A DNA stretch of 64,000 bases, taken from the NCBI GenBank assembly GCA_021464245.1, contig JADCRB010000003.1:62001-126000 (forward strand). Reading direction: 5' to 3'. Every line of letters starts with the position of its first letter. Within the stretch, counting starts at the first letter, position 1. Position numbers and translations under genes: made by a program. This DNA comes from Carallia brachiata (taxonomy: Eukaryota > Streptophyta > Magnoliopsida > Malpighiales > Rhizophoraceae). The notes under the pieces are model-generated. The model was given only the letters and a program-made list of their open reading frames with translations, did no database searches and was not told where the DNA came from. Below are positions 20,333 to 31,894 of the stretch, piece after piece.

Positions 20333-23300
20333 ATGAGGCCTCCAAGTTTCTCACTTCTAATGCTTTTTTACCTTCTCTTCTGTCATTTTCAGGCGCCAAC
20401 TTTTGCCATAGAAAGGTTACGATTCCTCTTTTCGACCGCCTCGTTTTTTTTTTTTTTTTTTTTCTTTTGCCCCCGGAATATACTGGTGTGCATGTTTCAA
20501 TAGCATCTTTCAAAACCACATTTACTTGCAATGACTACTACATAAGAATCTCTTGATTTCCAAGGTTTTGAAAGTCCAATCAATTAATCAGAAAGGATGT
20601 TTTGAAACAACGACAAGCACAAAGATTGTTACTCTAGAATCATTTATATAGTGCTTTGGTTCGCCTGTTTGTAATTTTCTTAATAACGATTGATACCAAA
20701 ATCTGCATGTCTGTTACTAGACCTCTTGTAATTCTCAATTAATCCAACTGGAGAGTTGAGACAAGTATTTTGGCAAATGACTTGAACATAATTTTCTTGC
20801 ATGCAGTCTTACATAGTGTACATGGGATTACATGCACATGGTCCGGAACCTACGGTGTCTGACATTAAGACCGCATCAAATTCTCATTATAAATTGCTGG
20901 GATCAGTTTGCAAAAGGTTAATCAATATGCATATTATTTTACATTTCCTCGTTGGGTCTTATGTGGTCTAACACTAAGATGTTGTTCATTGTACATATGT
21001 AATATAAATATTTCTTAATAGCGTTGAGAAGGCTAAGAAAAAAATGTTGTACTCATATGCTAAAAGCATAAATGGCTTCGCTGCAACCCTCGAAGAAGCA
21101 GAAGTGGCAGAACTTGCCAGTAAGCTTAATCAATTTATTTATTTATTTATTTCTTTTTATAATTACACTTATATAATCAATATGTCAATACCTTTTGTAA
21201 CTTCAATAAATACAGAGCATCCGGATGTAGTATCTATTTTCTTAAACAAGGGAGTGGAGTTACAAACAACACACTCGTGGAGTTTTCTTGGACTAGAAGG
21301 AGAGAGATTCATAACTAAGTCCTCTCTCTGGAGAAAGGCAAAATTTGGTAAAGATATAATCATTGCAAATATTGACACAGGTGAGCAAATGAAGTTTTAG
21401 CTTCTCAATTTTCAGAGTTTGTTTGTGTCAAATTTATGATATAATTCGGTTCAATTCCAGTGAGAGCATTTAGTTTGATTGATTTGATAACTGAATCTCA
21501 TAATTAATCTCTTGCTTAGTATATATTGTTCGGAAAATTAATATTGAATCTAAAAGTTATCTAATTGTCATATTTTTTTTTCAAGCATGACCAATTCCAT
21601 CACATGTACATCACCAATTCCATCACATATAACCGTCGTAATGCCAAATAAAGATATTGGACTAAAAGAGAGAAGAAGTTCTTGCTCTAAGTACTAATTA
21701 TAAAGGCCGTATAATTAGTTACGAAATCGTGCCATCCCGTCAGAATTTAAAAATGGTAGCACATGATTTCATTTATTGATCTCATAACTAAATTATTTAT
21801 CTAAAATGTTCTAACTAAATTTATAGAAGTTGAGATGTTTTTCTCCCCCTTTTTGGTTTCATGCTTGATTAATCTTTTTGCGACGTGCATCTAATTTCAC
21901 AAGGGGAAGTTTATGGGATTTGCTTTCCCCTCTCTATCTCTGTGTGTGTGTATATATAATATATATATATATATAGGAGTTTGGCCAGAGTCAAAGAGCT
22001 TTAGTGATGAAGGAATAGGTCCAGTACCATCAAGATGGCGAGGTTTTTGTCAAAATGATGCTAATGGAGTTTATTGCAACAGGTACATTTCTTTCTTTTA
22101 TTTTTCTTGCTAACAATAATACACTTAATAAGGTTTTAAGTGTATTATTATTTTTTTATGCACAAAAAAAAATTAATACACTTAAAACCTTATTAATTTT
22201 GAGCGATAAAAGCCGAAATTCACATTATAATATTTTTGTTGTTGCAGATCCCATTTTCTCGGTTTTTTTTTCCTCCTTGGACATTTTAGCCACCAAAAAT
22301 TTTCTCGGAGTAACTTAAATTGGGATCGATTTTCTTAGAAGTTATGTCTTGCCAGATTGTGCTGAATTGACTCTCCTTCTAATTTCTATTAATAATTGAA
22401 ATTCATTATGATATTAAAGTCATATTTAGTTGTCATCATTTATTGCTTTGTCCATTAATTTGGAATCCTCGTTGTGTCAGAGACCACAAAATGAGGATAA
22501 TCTTCTCTTATATATCAAATTAATTAATTGTCTGCCGATTATTTTCTAGAAAGCTAATTTCTGCAAGGTACTTTAATAAAGCCGCTTTGATTGAATTGGC
22601 TAAGAGTCACGAACGTCCTGATTCATCTTTTTACACTTCACGTGATATGAATGGACATGGAACGCACACATTGTCAACTGCAGCAGGTAATTAAAACCTT
22701 TTCTTTCTTTTTTTTTCCTTTTTTTGTTACTTTATTTTGGTGGAAGTGCTCGAACATCCTAAAGGTGAATTATCCTTACTTGTTGGAGCCAGGAAATTTT
22801 GTTGTAGGAGCAAACGCATTTGGCCTTGGCAATGGAACTGCCAAAGGCGGATCACCAAATGCTAGAGTTGCGGCTTATAAAGCGTGCTGGCGATTAGACA
22901 TTGGCTGTCAGTATGCAGACATTATGGCTGCTATGGATGCTGCAATATATGATGGGGTTGATGTGATCTCGATTTCACTTGGAAACAAGGGGGATTTCTT
23001 CGATGACCCCTTAGCGATTGCTGCCTTTCATGCTATTCAGAGGGGAATTATTGTGGTTGCTTCTGCTGGCAACAATGGATACAAACTCGGGAATGTAGAC
23101 AACGTTGCACCTTGGATAATAACTGTTGGTGCTGCCACAATTGATCGTCAATTTATATCCCACGTAACACTTGGAAATGGGACGCGATTCGACGTAATGA
23201 ATAAACTTGATTTTGTTGCCATTTCAATTAAAACTATTGCGTGATTGAAACTTATGGCTAGCTATTGGCTTGCCTGGAAAAACTCTCACCTAATGAAGTT

Positions 23301-25733
23301 AATAAGGTAATTTGACGTCATTTAATTTTCATCTTTAGGGGGTAAGCTTTTCAACCAATGGATCTGCAGCGGATAAATTTTGTCCATTAATCAGAGGTGA
23401 AGAAGCAACAAATAAGTCAGCTGAGCATTTTCGGTAATGGATCTAATCTTTCTTTGCTTTTTTTCTTTTAGGGGAATCAAAATCTATTGATCAATGTATC
23501 TGTCAATTGACCTCCCTCCTCTTGCCCTCATGGCAATTTATCTTGTATATGCTTGTCAAGATCAGGGGTACAAGGGTAGTTGGTAGCAACAATGTTATTT
23601 GACGTAGGTAATTAAATACAAAAGTGTTGCAGGTCAACATGCTTTCCAGGGACACTTGATGCGCAAAAGGTGAAAGGAAAAATATTAGTCTGTCCTTTTA
23701 GAGAGTTTTTGAGCATGCAATTAGAATTTGAAGCTCTTCGTACCGGTGCTGTTGGGCTCATCGTAACAAATAATGAAGATCTAAGTAAAGTTGAGGCTTA
23801 CCAGTTTATGCTTCCTGCTGCAGAGCTCAATTTCATTGATAGCGAATTAACTTATGCGTACATCAACTCTACCAAGTAACTTCGCGTAAACTCTATATCT
23901 CTGCCTAAAAATCTCCCCCATCTTCAAAATGTGTTTGCTTGTATTTATATGCACGACAGAATCCTATTGCACGTATTGGCTGCTCAAGGACGTATCTAGA
24001 GGCAAAACCAGCTCCAGCGATAGCAAGCTTCTCAAGTAGGGGTCCCAATTCAATTGATGAGTGGATTCTCAAGGTTAGCTTTTTAAGTACCAATCATCAT
24101 TGATTTTATGAACTATTTATATACAAGTGCTTTTTATTCAATAGCATTACTAATTTTATTCGTAACATTTTTAAGTAAAAGGAATATCTAACAAAACCTA
24201 AATAGAAGATCTCATGTAAAATCACATTTCTACACCACCCCAAATAATACAGCTCAACAAAATTATCACGTCTCCTAATAAAATACAACGCAACAACATC
24301 TTGTTCAGTGCCGATCCACTTTTAATGTTGCTCTTCCATACCTACCCTTTCGTTTCCTGACACACACCCCCTTTCTTTTTTTTTGTAAAAGATTTTAGAA
24401 ATAAGAAAGGTGTCCCTATCTTAGAGTTGGGAACATGTACAAATTACAAAAAATTTATATTCCAAATTTCTGGCCAAGAGAGTCCTACCACCAACATCAC
24501 GATTTGCCTGGCTTGTAGTGTTCGGATGTTTAGGCCTCTCAAACTTGGGTTCCAAGTACACAACAAGCACGGACCCATCTAATACTGTCCCTATTAAATT
24601 CTGTTTTGAAACTTGCAAAGTCTAAAACTTGTGACACCCAATTACAACCTTGCAACCGTGCAACCAGAGAGATTGGCCTAGAGACTCCTTGCTTCAATTG
24701 CACCTTGCCGCTTCTTAAACTTGGGAAAACCAAATCTGAGCCCGAACTTTCTAACCTTACTAGGGATAAACACGTCTTCCACCCCATTTCATCTCTAGAA
24801 AGTCCACAAAGGCCCCCTAGGATCCACCATCGCCGGAACATTAATGACGAAAAAATTTGATATGCTATGTGTGACGTCTTGTAGCCAGACATCGTCGCTC
24901 CTGGGGTCAATATAATTGCTGCGAACAGTTTAGCATCAGGAGTGGAGCCTTCTGGTCCTTTTGCACTTTTGACTGGTACTTCAATGTCAACTCCACATGT
25001 TGCTGGTGTTGTTGGCCTTCTTAGGGCAATTCATCCAGACTGGAGTCCTGCTGCTATTCAATCTGCAATCATAACGACTGGTATAACCAATTGTTTATGC
25101 ATACTCTTTTATACAAGAGTATATGAACTAAGTGTGTAACTAATGTGTTCTATTTTTGTTGACCATTCAAACATTTTTTCCCTTTCTTTTTCAGCAAGAA
25201 CGCTGGATAACAATAACCAACGATTGCTTGATTTAGCCGATAATCGCGAGGCAACTCCCTTTGCTTGCGGGGCAGGATTTGTCAATCCAAGTAATGCAGC
25301 AAATCCTGGCTTAGTTTATGACTTGTTGGTGGATGACTACTTAAACTATTTATGTGCTCATGGCTACAATCAGAGCCAAATTAGATTAATTTCTTCTAAA
25401 CCATACTCGTGTCCAAAGTCTTTCAGCTTGGCAAACTTCAATTATCCTTCAATCATTATTCCTAATCTCAACAGCTCAATAACAGTTAATCGAATTGTCA
25501 AAAATGTTGGCTCTCCCAGTACATACACCATCTATGTTAAGGCACCAAAAGGAGTTCTAATTTCTGTAAAGCCTACAAGCTTGAAGTTTATGAAAGTTGG
25601 GGAAGCTAAAAAATTTCAAGTTACCTTGAGTGTTGATAACAAGGAACAGCTACAAGGATATGTATTTGGAGAGCTAAAATGGTCCGATGGCAAGCACCAA
25701 GTAACAAGCCCTCTGATTGTGAAGCATCAATAA
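20333..25733 (+). CDS. Subtilisin-like serine protease (SBT5/AIR3-type), 12 exons, two one-base phase breaks
   Basis: Exons by homology and GT-AG sites: 20333-20415, 20807-20916, 21022-21119, 21216-21380, 21977-22082, 22550-22686, 22793-23193, 23339-23433, 23633-23875, 23960-24073, 24885-25080, 25195-25733; about 762 codons, normal for the family. Order: signal peptide (exon 1); I9 propeptide ([14 protein letters not shown], exons 2-3); catalytic Asp in NIDTG (exon 4), His in NGHGTHT (exon 6), oxyanion Asn in SAGNNG (exon 7); PA insert (exons 8-9); catalytic Ser in [11 protein letters not shown] (exon 11); Fn3-like C-terminal domain (exon 12). The protein would be secreted to the cell wall. 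Every junction keeps phase except exon 1/2 and exon 9/10. Each of these is one base short, next to an AAA or GG run at the donor. This may be a sequence error or an early pseudogene. Confidence 0.85.
24074..24884. other. Intron 10 of the subtilase gene, contains unassigned GC-richer stretch
   Basis: The longest intron of the gene. Its part at about 24430-24840 is less AT-rich than the neighbouring introns and holds overlapping open frames on both strands. I do not recognise any domain and no clear terminal repeats or target duplications are visible. An inserted element fragment is possible. Confidence 0.4.
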
Positions 25734-26130
25734 GATGTTCAACTATATTTATCATTATAAAAATATTGTATGGCCTTAATATTGATGTGGCCACAGTGTA
25801 TACATTCAATAAAAAATTGACTAAAAATCAATAATTTTAAGAAATATTCATAAAGAATCAAGATTTACAGAATATAAGTTTTTGCTTGTGATTCTTTTTT
25901 GTTTCATTAGAAATTCCTCATTTTTCTTTCAAATGCTACAGATTATTACCAAGCAATCAATTACAAATCAATTATATTTTCTTGATGGCAAGTTTCAAAA
26001 TCATCAATTTACTAACCGAAATAACAAGATAAATCAACCGCAATGCCACAATCCTAGAGGGGCAGTGCATAGGGGACTCATAGCTTTCCTCCCTCCCTTT
26101 TTTTTTTTCTCTTCAACAAGAAATCCATGT
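25734..26130. other. 3' flank of the subtilase gene
   Basis: It contains an AATAAA at about 25809-25814 that could serve as the polyadenylation signal. The rest is AT-rich spacer ending in a T tract at about 26097-26110 just before the duplicated segment S begins. No gene seen. Confidence 0.45.
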
Positions 26131-26290
26131 TTAGATTTGACTCAACAATTTGCCAAATGTGTCTATGTTTCTGCATCGACAGTATATGTTATTGATGTAC
26201 AAAGAAGAGGACAATTGTGCCAACCAAGATTCCAATTGGCGTAATTTAACCTATTATTCAAATTTTGTGACCAAAGGTCTAAAATGAAGT

Positions 26291-26703
26291 AATGTGGGAA
26301 TGAGAATCAACTACTTAATTCTCATTCTTATTGCTTGTTTTATGAAAAATGGATTCTCATTCCCTTAAAAAAGTGAATGAGATTCCTCATTTTAAGGAAA
26401 TCATGATTCCTAAGTTTATTACATCATCATCATCACCTCCCCTCTTAACTACCTTTAACTCCTTAAATTTCTCCACTTTCCCATGTTTTTATTTTTATAT
26501 TGTATTATATTCCTTTTTTGATTTTGTTTATTCATAAAATAATAATAATAGTAATAATAATAATAATATGTTTTTATATTATAATAAAAATTAAATATTT
26601 CAAAACTTAAGATAATATTAAATTGTAAATACTAATATAATTTTATAGTTAAAATAATTATTTATTTATTATTAATAATTATTTTAATATCTACAATATT
26701 ATT

Positions 26704-26737
<34 letters not shown>

Positions 26738-27322
26738 GATAATAATAATAATAAATATTATTTTTATTTTATTGTTATTGTTGTCATTACCATTACTACT
26801 TGTTAATGATAATATGTCATAGTATTATAATTAGAAAAAATTTAAATTTAAAAATATTTAAATTATAAATTAACAAATGATTATTATTATAATAACAATA
26901 AAATTTTATGTTAAGATTTTCTTTTTGGATTTTCTATTTATGGTTATCATTGTGAAGTATTTATTATTATTATTATTATATTATTAGTTTTTTTATTATA
27001 ATTTTTAATTTTATTTTTATGGTAATTTAATATATTTTAATTTGACATTACATTATAATATTTTTTTTATTTCATACTTTTTAATTTGATGTTAATAATT
27101 TTTTTTTAGATTATTTAAATAGTTTAAAAAAATAATTTTGATTTCGATTCCTTACTAAACCAACAACAATAACAAACAACAATAAGGGAATTCGATTCCG
27201 ATTTCGGAATAAACCAAATACATTGTAATTTTAGTCATTCCGATTCTGATTCCATTTAATTCCAATTCCGATTCCAATTCTGATTCCGATTCCGAGTCCA
27301 TCCTACCAACCAAACGGCCCCT
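26291..27322. mobile_element. Putative 1.03-kb inserted element with (GATTCC)-rich right end
   Basis: The sequence is absent from the paralogue at about 2020-2035. It begins near GGGAATGAGAATC (26287-26299), which is repeated inverted as GATTCTCATTCCC at about 26352-26364. It passes through very AT-rich DNA with AAT repeats (26535-26760) and ends in GATTCCGATTCC-type repeats and CCAACCAAACGGCCCCT. The right end resembles the GGGGCCGTTTGG end common in plant DNA elements. The left boundary is uncertain because copy 1 retains a CAACTAC...AATTCTC block similar to the element start. No open frame of note. Confidence 0.45.
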
Positions 27323-28526
27323 AAATTATGACACAGCTGCAAATCCTCTGGTTACGTCCCGTAATTAGCATGTTCCACTTGATAAAAATTAAGTTTAGGT
27401 ATGCCAATCTTAGCAGTGTCTAGAAGCATCGATCGATGATATATTGCCTTCTTTCTTGATTCCTTCATATAATCAAATTGCAGGCAACAACGCACAAAAG
27501 GATTCCATCGTCCAATTAGGGCAAATTCCTCTCGATTTAGGTGGGGGAATATCAGGTGGGGGAATCTCTTCATTTATTCACATCTAATTACCGATGATTT
27601 ACTCCTTCCAGACAGCCATCGTGCAAAAAAACAAACAATCGTAATTCGGAAGGCAACAACATTAGAAGGGATAATACACACCACCTATAATTGTGCTTTC
27701 TCATCTAATTAACAAGGAATAAAATTGATTAATTAATCTAATTAACAAGGAAAAAAATTGGCAAATCTACGCATTAATTCTTACGCTATAAAAGGCAAAG
27801 AAGCTAAAAAGTCTCAATCACCAATTGGAGTGGTCACATGAACGCTCAGAACAACGGCACCAAAGCAACTGGAGCCATAATCGCATGTGTCTCCAAGTTG
27901 GGTACACATTCAATTACATAGATTGAGCGCTGCAAGGATTTTTGTTCCTTTTCTTTTCGCTTGTTCCCAATCTAATTAAGATAACGATATTAGTTGATTG
28001 ATTAACAAGGTATCACGCCGATGAACCATCCAAGAACTTTAACAGGAAGCTTGATAAGGTCCATTGCCAAGTTCGCTAGGCCGGCGAAACACAGGCAACA
28101 TGGGCACAAGCAGCTCAATACGGTCCTGCAATTGTAAAACTAAATTATTATCTTTTTCTAAAAAAACTAATTGTACCCCCCCCCCCCCCAAAAAAAAAGA
28201 AAAGATTATCTATGTAATTGCAGTCTTTCTAATTCTTTTAAAATATAATGCACATCTATAGAAATGCAAAATTAAAGCAATTTTACAAGAAACATGAACG
28301 AATTAAAAGGGAGAAGACATGCAATGATTTTTCGTTGATCATATATATATGTAGAAAACATTAAAATTATCAATTCGATAATCATTGGTTACCCGATCAC
28401 CCAAACAACAGCACCAAAAAGAGATAGAACCAATGCCACCAACGCAAACGGTAGTCCTAGCAAAAACCCCAGCGGCCTGCAACCTCCCAAAGCATGAGCA
28501 ACTAGGTTGCAACCTCTTTTAATATG

Positions 28527-29115
28527 GGATTGTTATCAAAAAATAACACCACCTTTACATTTTTTTACAAATCTAGCACCATTTTTAAAAATTAACAAAT
28601 CTAGTACAGTTTAATTATTTTCTTACAAATCTAGCACAACCTTTAACAATTAATAAATCTAACATAATTTAATTATTTTTTAACAAATCTAGCATATTAT
28701 CAGCTAAAAATAATCGAATCTCTAGTATGCATACATGCACATATGACATTTGGGCGTTTTAAACTGTACTGAATTTTGACGTTAAATTATTTTTTAACAA
28801 ATTTAGCACACTTTCAGTTAAAAATAATTGAATCTTCAGTATGTACATATGCACATATGACATTTGAGAGTTTTAAACTGTACTAAATTTAGACGTAAAT
28901 GTGTCATATGTGTATATTAAGGGATTCAGTTACTTTTAACTGATTATTTTTAACTAACAGTGTGTTAGATATGTTAAAAAATAATTGAAATGTGCTAGAT
29001 TTGTTAATTGTTAAAGGTTGTACTAGATTTGGAAAAAAATAATTAAACTGTGTTAGATTTGTTAATTTTTAAAGATGGTGCTAGATTTATAAAAAAGTGT
29101 AAAGGTAATGCTACG
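28527..29115. mobile_element. Foldback (long inverted repeat) element, about 590 bp
   Basis: The two halves are long imperfect inverted repeats built from repeated ACAAATCTAGCAC-type blocks. The left arm runs from about 28548 and the right arm ends about 29110, with a short unpaired centre near 28830. Segment S copies 1 (about 3279) and 2 (about 34917) read through without it, joining TTTTAATATG to ATGGAAGG. No coding capacity. A target duplication is not evident beyond a base or two. Confidence 0.75.
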
Positions 29116-29153
29116 ATGGAAGGACATCTAACTAGAGAGGAACACAAATTTTG

Positions 29154-29686
29154 AATTTTGATTGGGTAACCTTAGGCAGTACGATGGAGCGGGTGGCTAC
29201 ACGGGACACGTGGGACCGTGTGCCACTAAGATGATAGTGTGCAGACCCAAATTTTAATCCGGTTTCCCTCCCTTGCCCCTCCCATGCTTCGGCGACGATT
29301 GTAACTTGTAACGCAATGTCTGCCTTTTTCTTTGCGTTAGTTGGGAAATAATTAGGAAAAAAGATTTTTGTTATGTTTTGTTTTGTTTTGTATTTGGGAT
29401 TTTATTTTATTTTATTAATATACCAACAAAAAAAATTGATAATATCATTATGGCTTTTTTTTGTCATTATTATTATTTTTATTTTTGGTCTTGTTGTCTT
29501 TATTATTATTATTATTAATTTTTTTCTGTAAAAATGTGAGAGAAGAGTGATGTCTGAACTATCCGTTAGGGAATGTTGTGCCTAGAAAACACTTAAATTT
29601 AGTTCTATCGAATGTCCTGAAGCACTCAAACTCGGGATCTTAAGGTCGACAAATTTGGTGCGTTAACGTTACATCATAACACATAG
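29154..29686. other. Spacer with a possible further SINE relic
   Basis: About 29560-29680 read on the minus strand contains a weak B-box-like GAGTTTGAG and ends toward T-rich sequence near 29500, as a decayed minus-strand SINE would. A block of short ATT repeats lies at about 29490-29520. No gene seen. Confidence 0.3.
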
Positions 29687-29703
29687 GAGTGGTTGTTATT
29701 ATT

Positions 29704-29889
29704 TTTTAGTCTAAAACTGCTTAGTATCTAACTCAATAAACTAACTAATTTGGACTGACTAAGGTAGAATCTTAAAGAGTAACGAAAGGTCTCCTAGTAA
29801 ATATTTAACGCAGTTACATTTTTATGACTTAAACTTAAGACTTCTGATTAAATGATATCATATTCTCACTACTTGTATTAACGCCTACC
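29704..29889 (-). mobile_element. Diverged SINE, same family as 5438-5633
   Basis: It aligns to the SINE at 5438-5633 across nearly its whole length (GTCTAAAAC, AAGGTCTCC, ATTTAACGC and GACTTCTG blocks) but is heavily mutated. It is flanked by GAGTGGTTGTTATTATT at 29687-29703 and GAGTGGCTGTTATTATT at 29890-29906, a 17-bp duplication with one mismatch. Confidence 0.65.
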
Positions 29890-29906
29890 GAGTGGCTGTT
29901 ATTATT

Positions 29907-30029
29907 ATTAATTATTATTATTATTTAGTCCTACGGGTGGCACAAAACCTATTAATTCTCAAAACTACGGAGGTCGCTTTGGGGGCCAGAGCGCCCCAAC
30001 TCGAACCTGATCCAACAAGGCTATGCACG
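29907..30029 (-). mobile_element. Second SINE fragment with B box
   Basis: On the minus strand this stretch contains GATCAGGTTCGAGTTGG, a good B box, then GC-rich sequence, and ends in an AAT-rich tail at about 29907-29928. It lies between GTGGCTGTTATTATT (29892-29906) and GTGGCCGTTATTATT (30030-30044), which look like its target duplication. It differs from the 29704 element. The A box is not clear, so it may be truncated at its 5' end. Confidence 0.5.
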
Positions 30030-31894
30030 GTGGCCGTTATTATTTATTTATTTTTTTGGTCAATGTGGAGGCTTATAAGCCTGAAAGAGAACTAGATACA
30101 AACATTGCGGGGCCAGCAAACCCCTACACTATCTTGCCACAAGAGTTGTTTGATTGCACTTGGAGGTTCGTTGAACACGTGGAGCCCCCATTCCTTTCGA
30201 CAAGCAATCCCTGCCAATCCATCTGCCACAAAATTGCCCTCTCTATAAATATGCTTTAGGTGCACATACCAGTCTCTTTTAAGTAACTCTTGACAGCTAA
30301 CAATTAAGTTTGAATAAGGATGGGTAGGAGGAACACCGTCCATGACACACTGCAACGCTTGCCTTGAATCAACTTCAAATTGAATCCTTCTAAATCCATA
30401 ATTCCAAGCCAGGTCAAGACCACTGTGAATGCCCCAAAGCTCTGCCATGAAGGCAGAGCAGGTCCCAATATTTTGCATAAATCCTAACACCCATCGTCCC
30501 AAGTGGTCTCTTATAACTCCACCTGAAGCTGCCACACCTGTCACTTGATGAGATGCTCCATCGGTATTGATCTTAATCCAACCTTCAGGTGGTGGCTTCC
30601 ACCCTACCCACTGCATTGATCTTGCTGGCCGATGTACTGCCATATCGACAGTAGACTTGCCAGCAAGGATTTCTGCACATAATCTCAAAATCACCTCCAC
30701 AGGATAGTGATGAACCGAAATGCCCCTAAAGCACTTCTCGTTCCTCCATTTCCATGTCTGCCAACAGACCACAGCAAAGGCAGCCGGCCAATCGTCAAAA
30801 ATTGCCATGCCAGCACCATGAAAGAGGTTAAACTGTAACCATTGCAACAAATCCCCCCGAAAGAAATTTGCCTTCACTGCAGGGACAAGGAGACACTCCC
30901 ATAATTTCCTCACGACTCCACAAGCCCTAAGCAAGTGCAATATTGTTTCATCATAGGTGCAGCAAACCGGGCACAAACTATCATTAGCAAATCCACGTCT
31001 AAACCTTTCTGAGTTTGTTAAAATTCGCCATGAGACACTTGCCATAGAAAGCACTTAATTCGTTCTGGGATCTTCAAATTCCATATAATAACTAGTTTGG
31101 GGTCCCAAGAACTTGCAACCAACGGTTTTGCAAGAGCATTATAAGCTGTACGTACAGAAAAATTGCCATCTTTTGAACCATCCAGCACAATCTATCCACT
31201 GCATCCTCACTTCCCCGTAGCAAGTGGGCTGCCAATTTCGCCAGGACCTGTCGTGGGAGAGCGTTGCTCAACTGGCCCCAATTCCACCCCACACCAGGGA
31301 CCCAATAATCCCTCACCACCTTGGTCAGCTCATTCCCTTGTAATGGTCGGGTTGCGTGCACCATTAACGGCTCCTTGCACAACCATTTATCCTGCCAGAA
31401 TTTGACTGAAGCGCCTGAGCCAACCCCCATTTACAACCTTCTCTGAACACCCCATGTACCCACACCATAGCACGCCATGCAGGGGATGCCACATGCTTGA
31501 AGCTAATATCCATTGAACCTGTGCCGCAATACTTCCCTTTAAGTGCCCTGACCCACAAACTATTGGGCTCAGTTAGAAAACGCCAATTTAGCTTCATTAT
31601 CATAGCTTGATTCGCAAATTTTGTTTCCCGAATGCCCAATCCACCTGCTTGTTTGGATTGGCATACCACCTGCCAATGAATCAAGTGTATTTTTCTCTAC
31701 TCATCAGTCTCCCCCCACAAAAAGTTCCTGGTCATCCTATCTAGAGTCTCACAAACCGACGCTGGCAGCATAGTAGTTTGCATTGCATAGTTCGGTAAAG
31801 CAGAACATACTGATTTTACCAATGTCAGACGCCCAGCAAAGGAAAGCTGTTGAGCCTTCCATCCAGCTAGTTGGCCCTGTGGCCGTTATTATTT
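30030..31894 (-). mobile_element. 5'-truncated LINE with 16-bp target duplication
   Basis: The insert at 30046-31878 is bounded by GTGGCCGTTATTATTT at 30030-30045 and an identical copy at 31879-31894. The left edge continues as a T-rich tract, the element's A-rich tail read on the plus strand. The right edge falls inside the reverse transcriptase C-terminal region, so most of the element is missing, as is usual for target-primed insertion. Confidence 0.85.
30092..31800 (-). pseudogene. LINE reverse transcriptase C-terminus, zinc-knuckle and RNase H domains
   Basis: Read from high to low coordinates, the fragment starts near LSFAGRLTLVKSVCSALPNYAMQ-type sequence typical of the end of plant LINE reverse transcriptases. 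It continues through GGLGIRETKFANQAMIMKLNW (31364-31684) and a second frame (31092-31430). The zf-RVT-like block CPVCCTYDETILHLLRAC follows, then an RNase H domain in a 320-residue open frame (30092-31054). RNase H motifs are INTDGA, FMAELWGIHSGL, FEVDS and REGNFVADGLAG, so all four acidic positions seem present. Two or more frameshifts and at least one stop separate the pieces. It resembles the many plant proteins annotated as putative RNase H protein. Confidence 0.85.

Larger units (their letters stand above)
26131..29153. repeat. Segment S, second copy, with two large insertions
   Basis: The block corresponds to 1859-3320. Relative to it, this copy has an extra stretch of about 1.03 kb (26291-27322) and a foldback element (28527-29115), and lacks the 68-bp element found at 3154. 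The remaining sequence is nearly identical. It ends at about 29153, where the similarity to copy 1 stops. No gene is supported. Confidence 0.75.

Noticed and set aside
24421..24910. Open frames on the minus strand inside subtilase intron 10
   Set aside because: They run antisense through the intron into exon 11, and I recognise no domain in them.
26535..26760. Possible CRISPR-like or satellite array
   Set aside because: The repeats are simple AAT and ATT microsatellites with no spacer structure.
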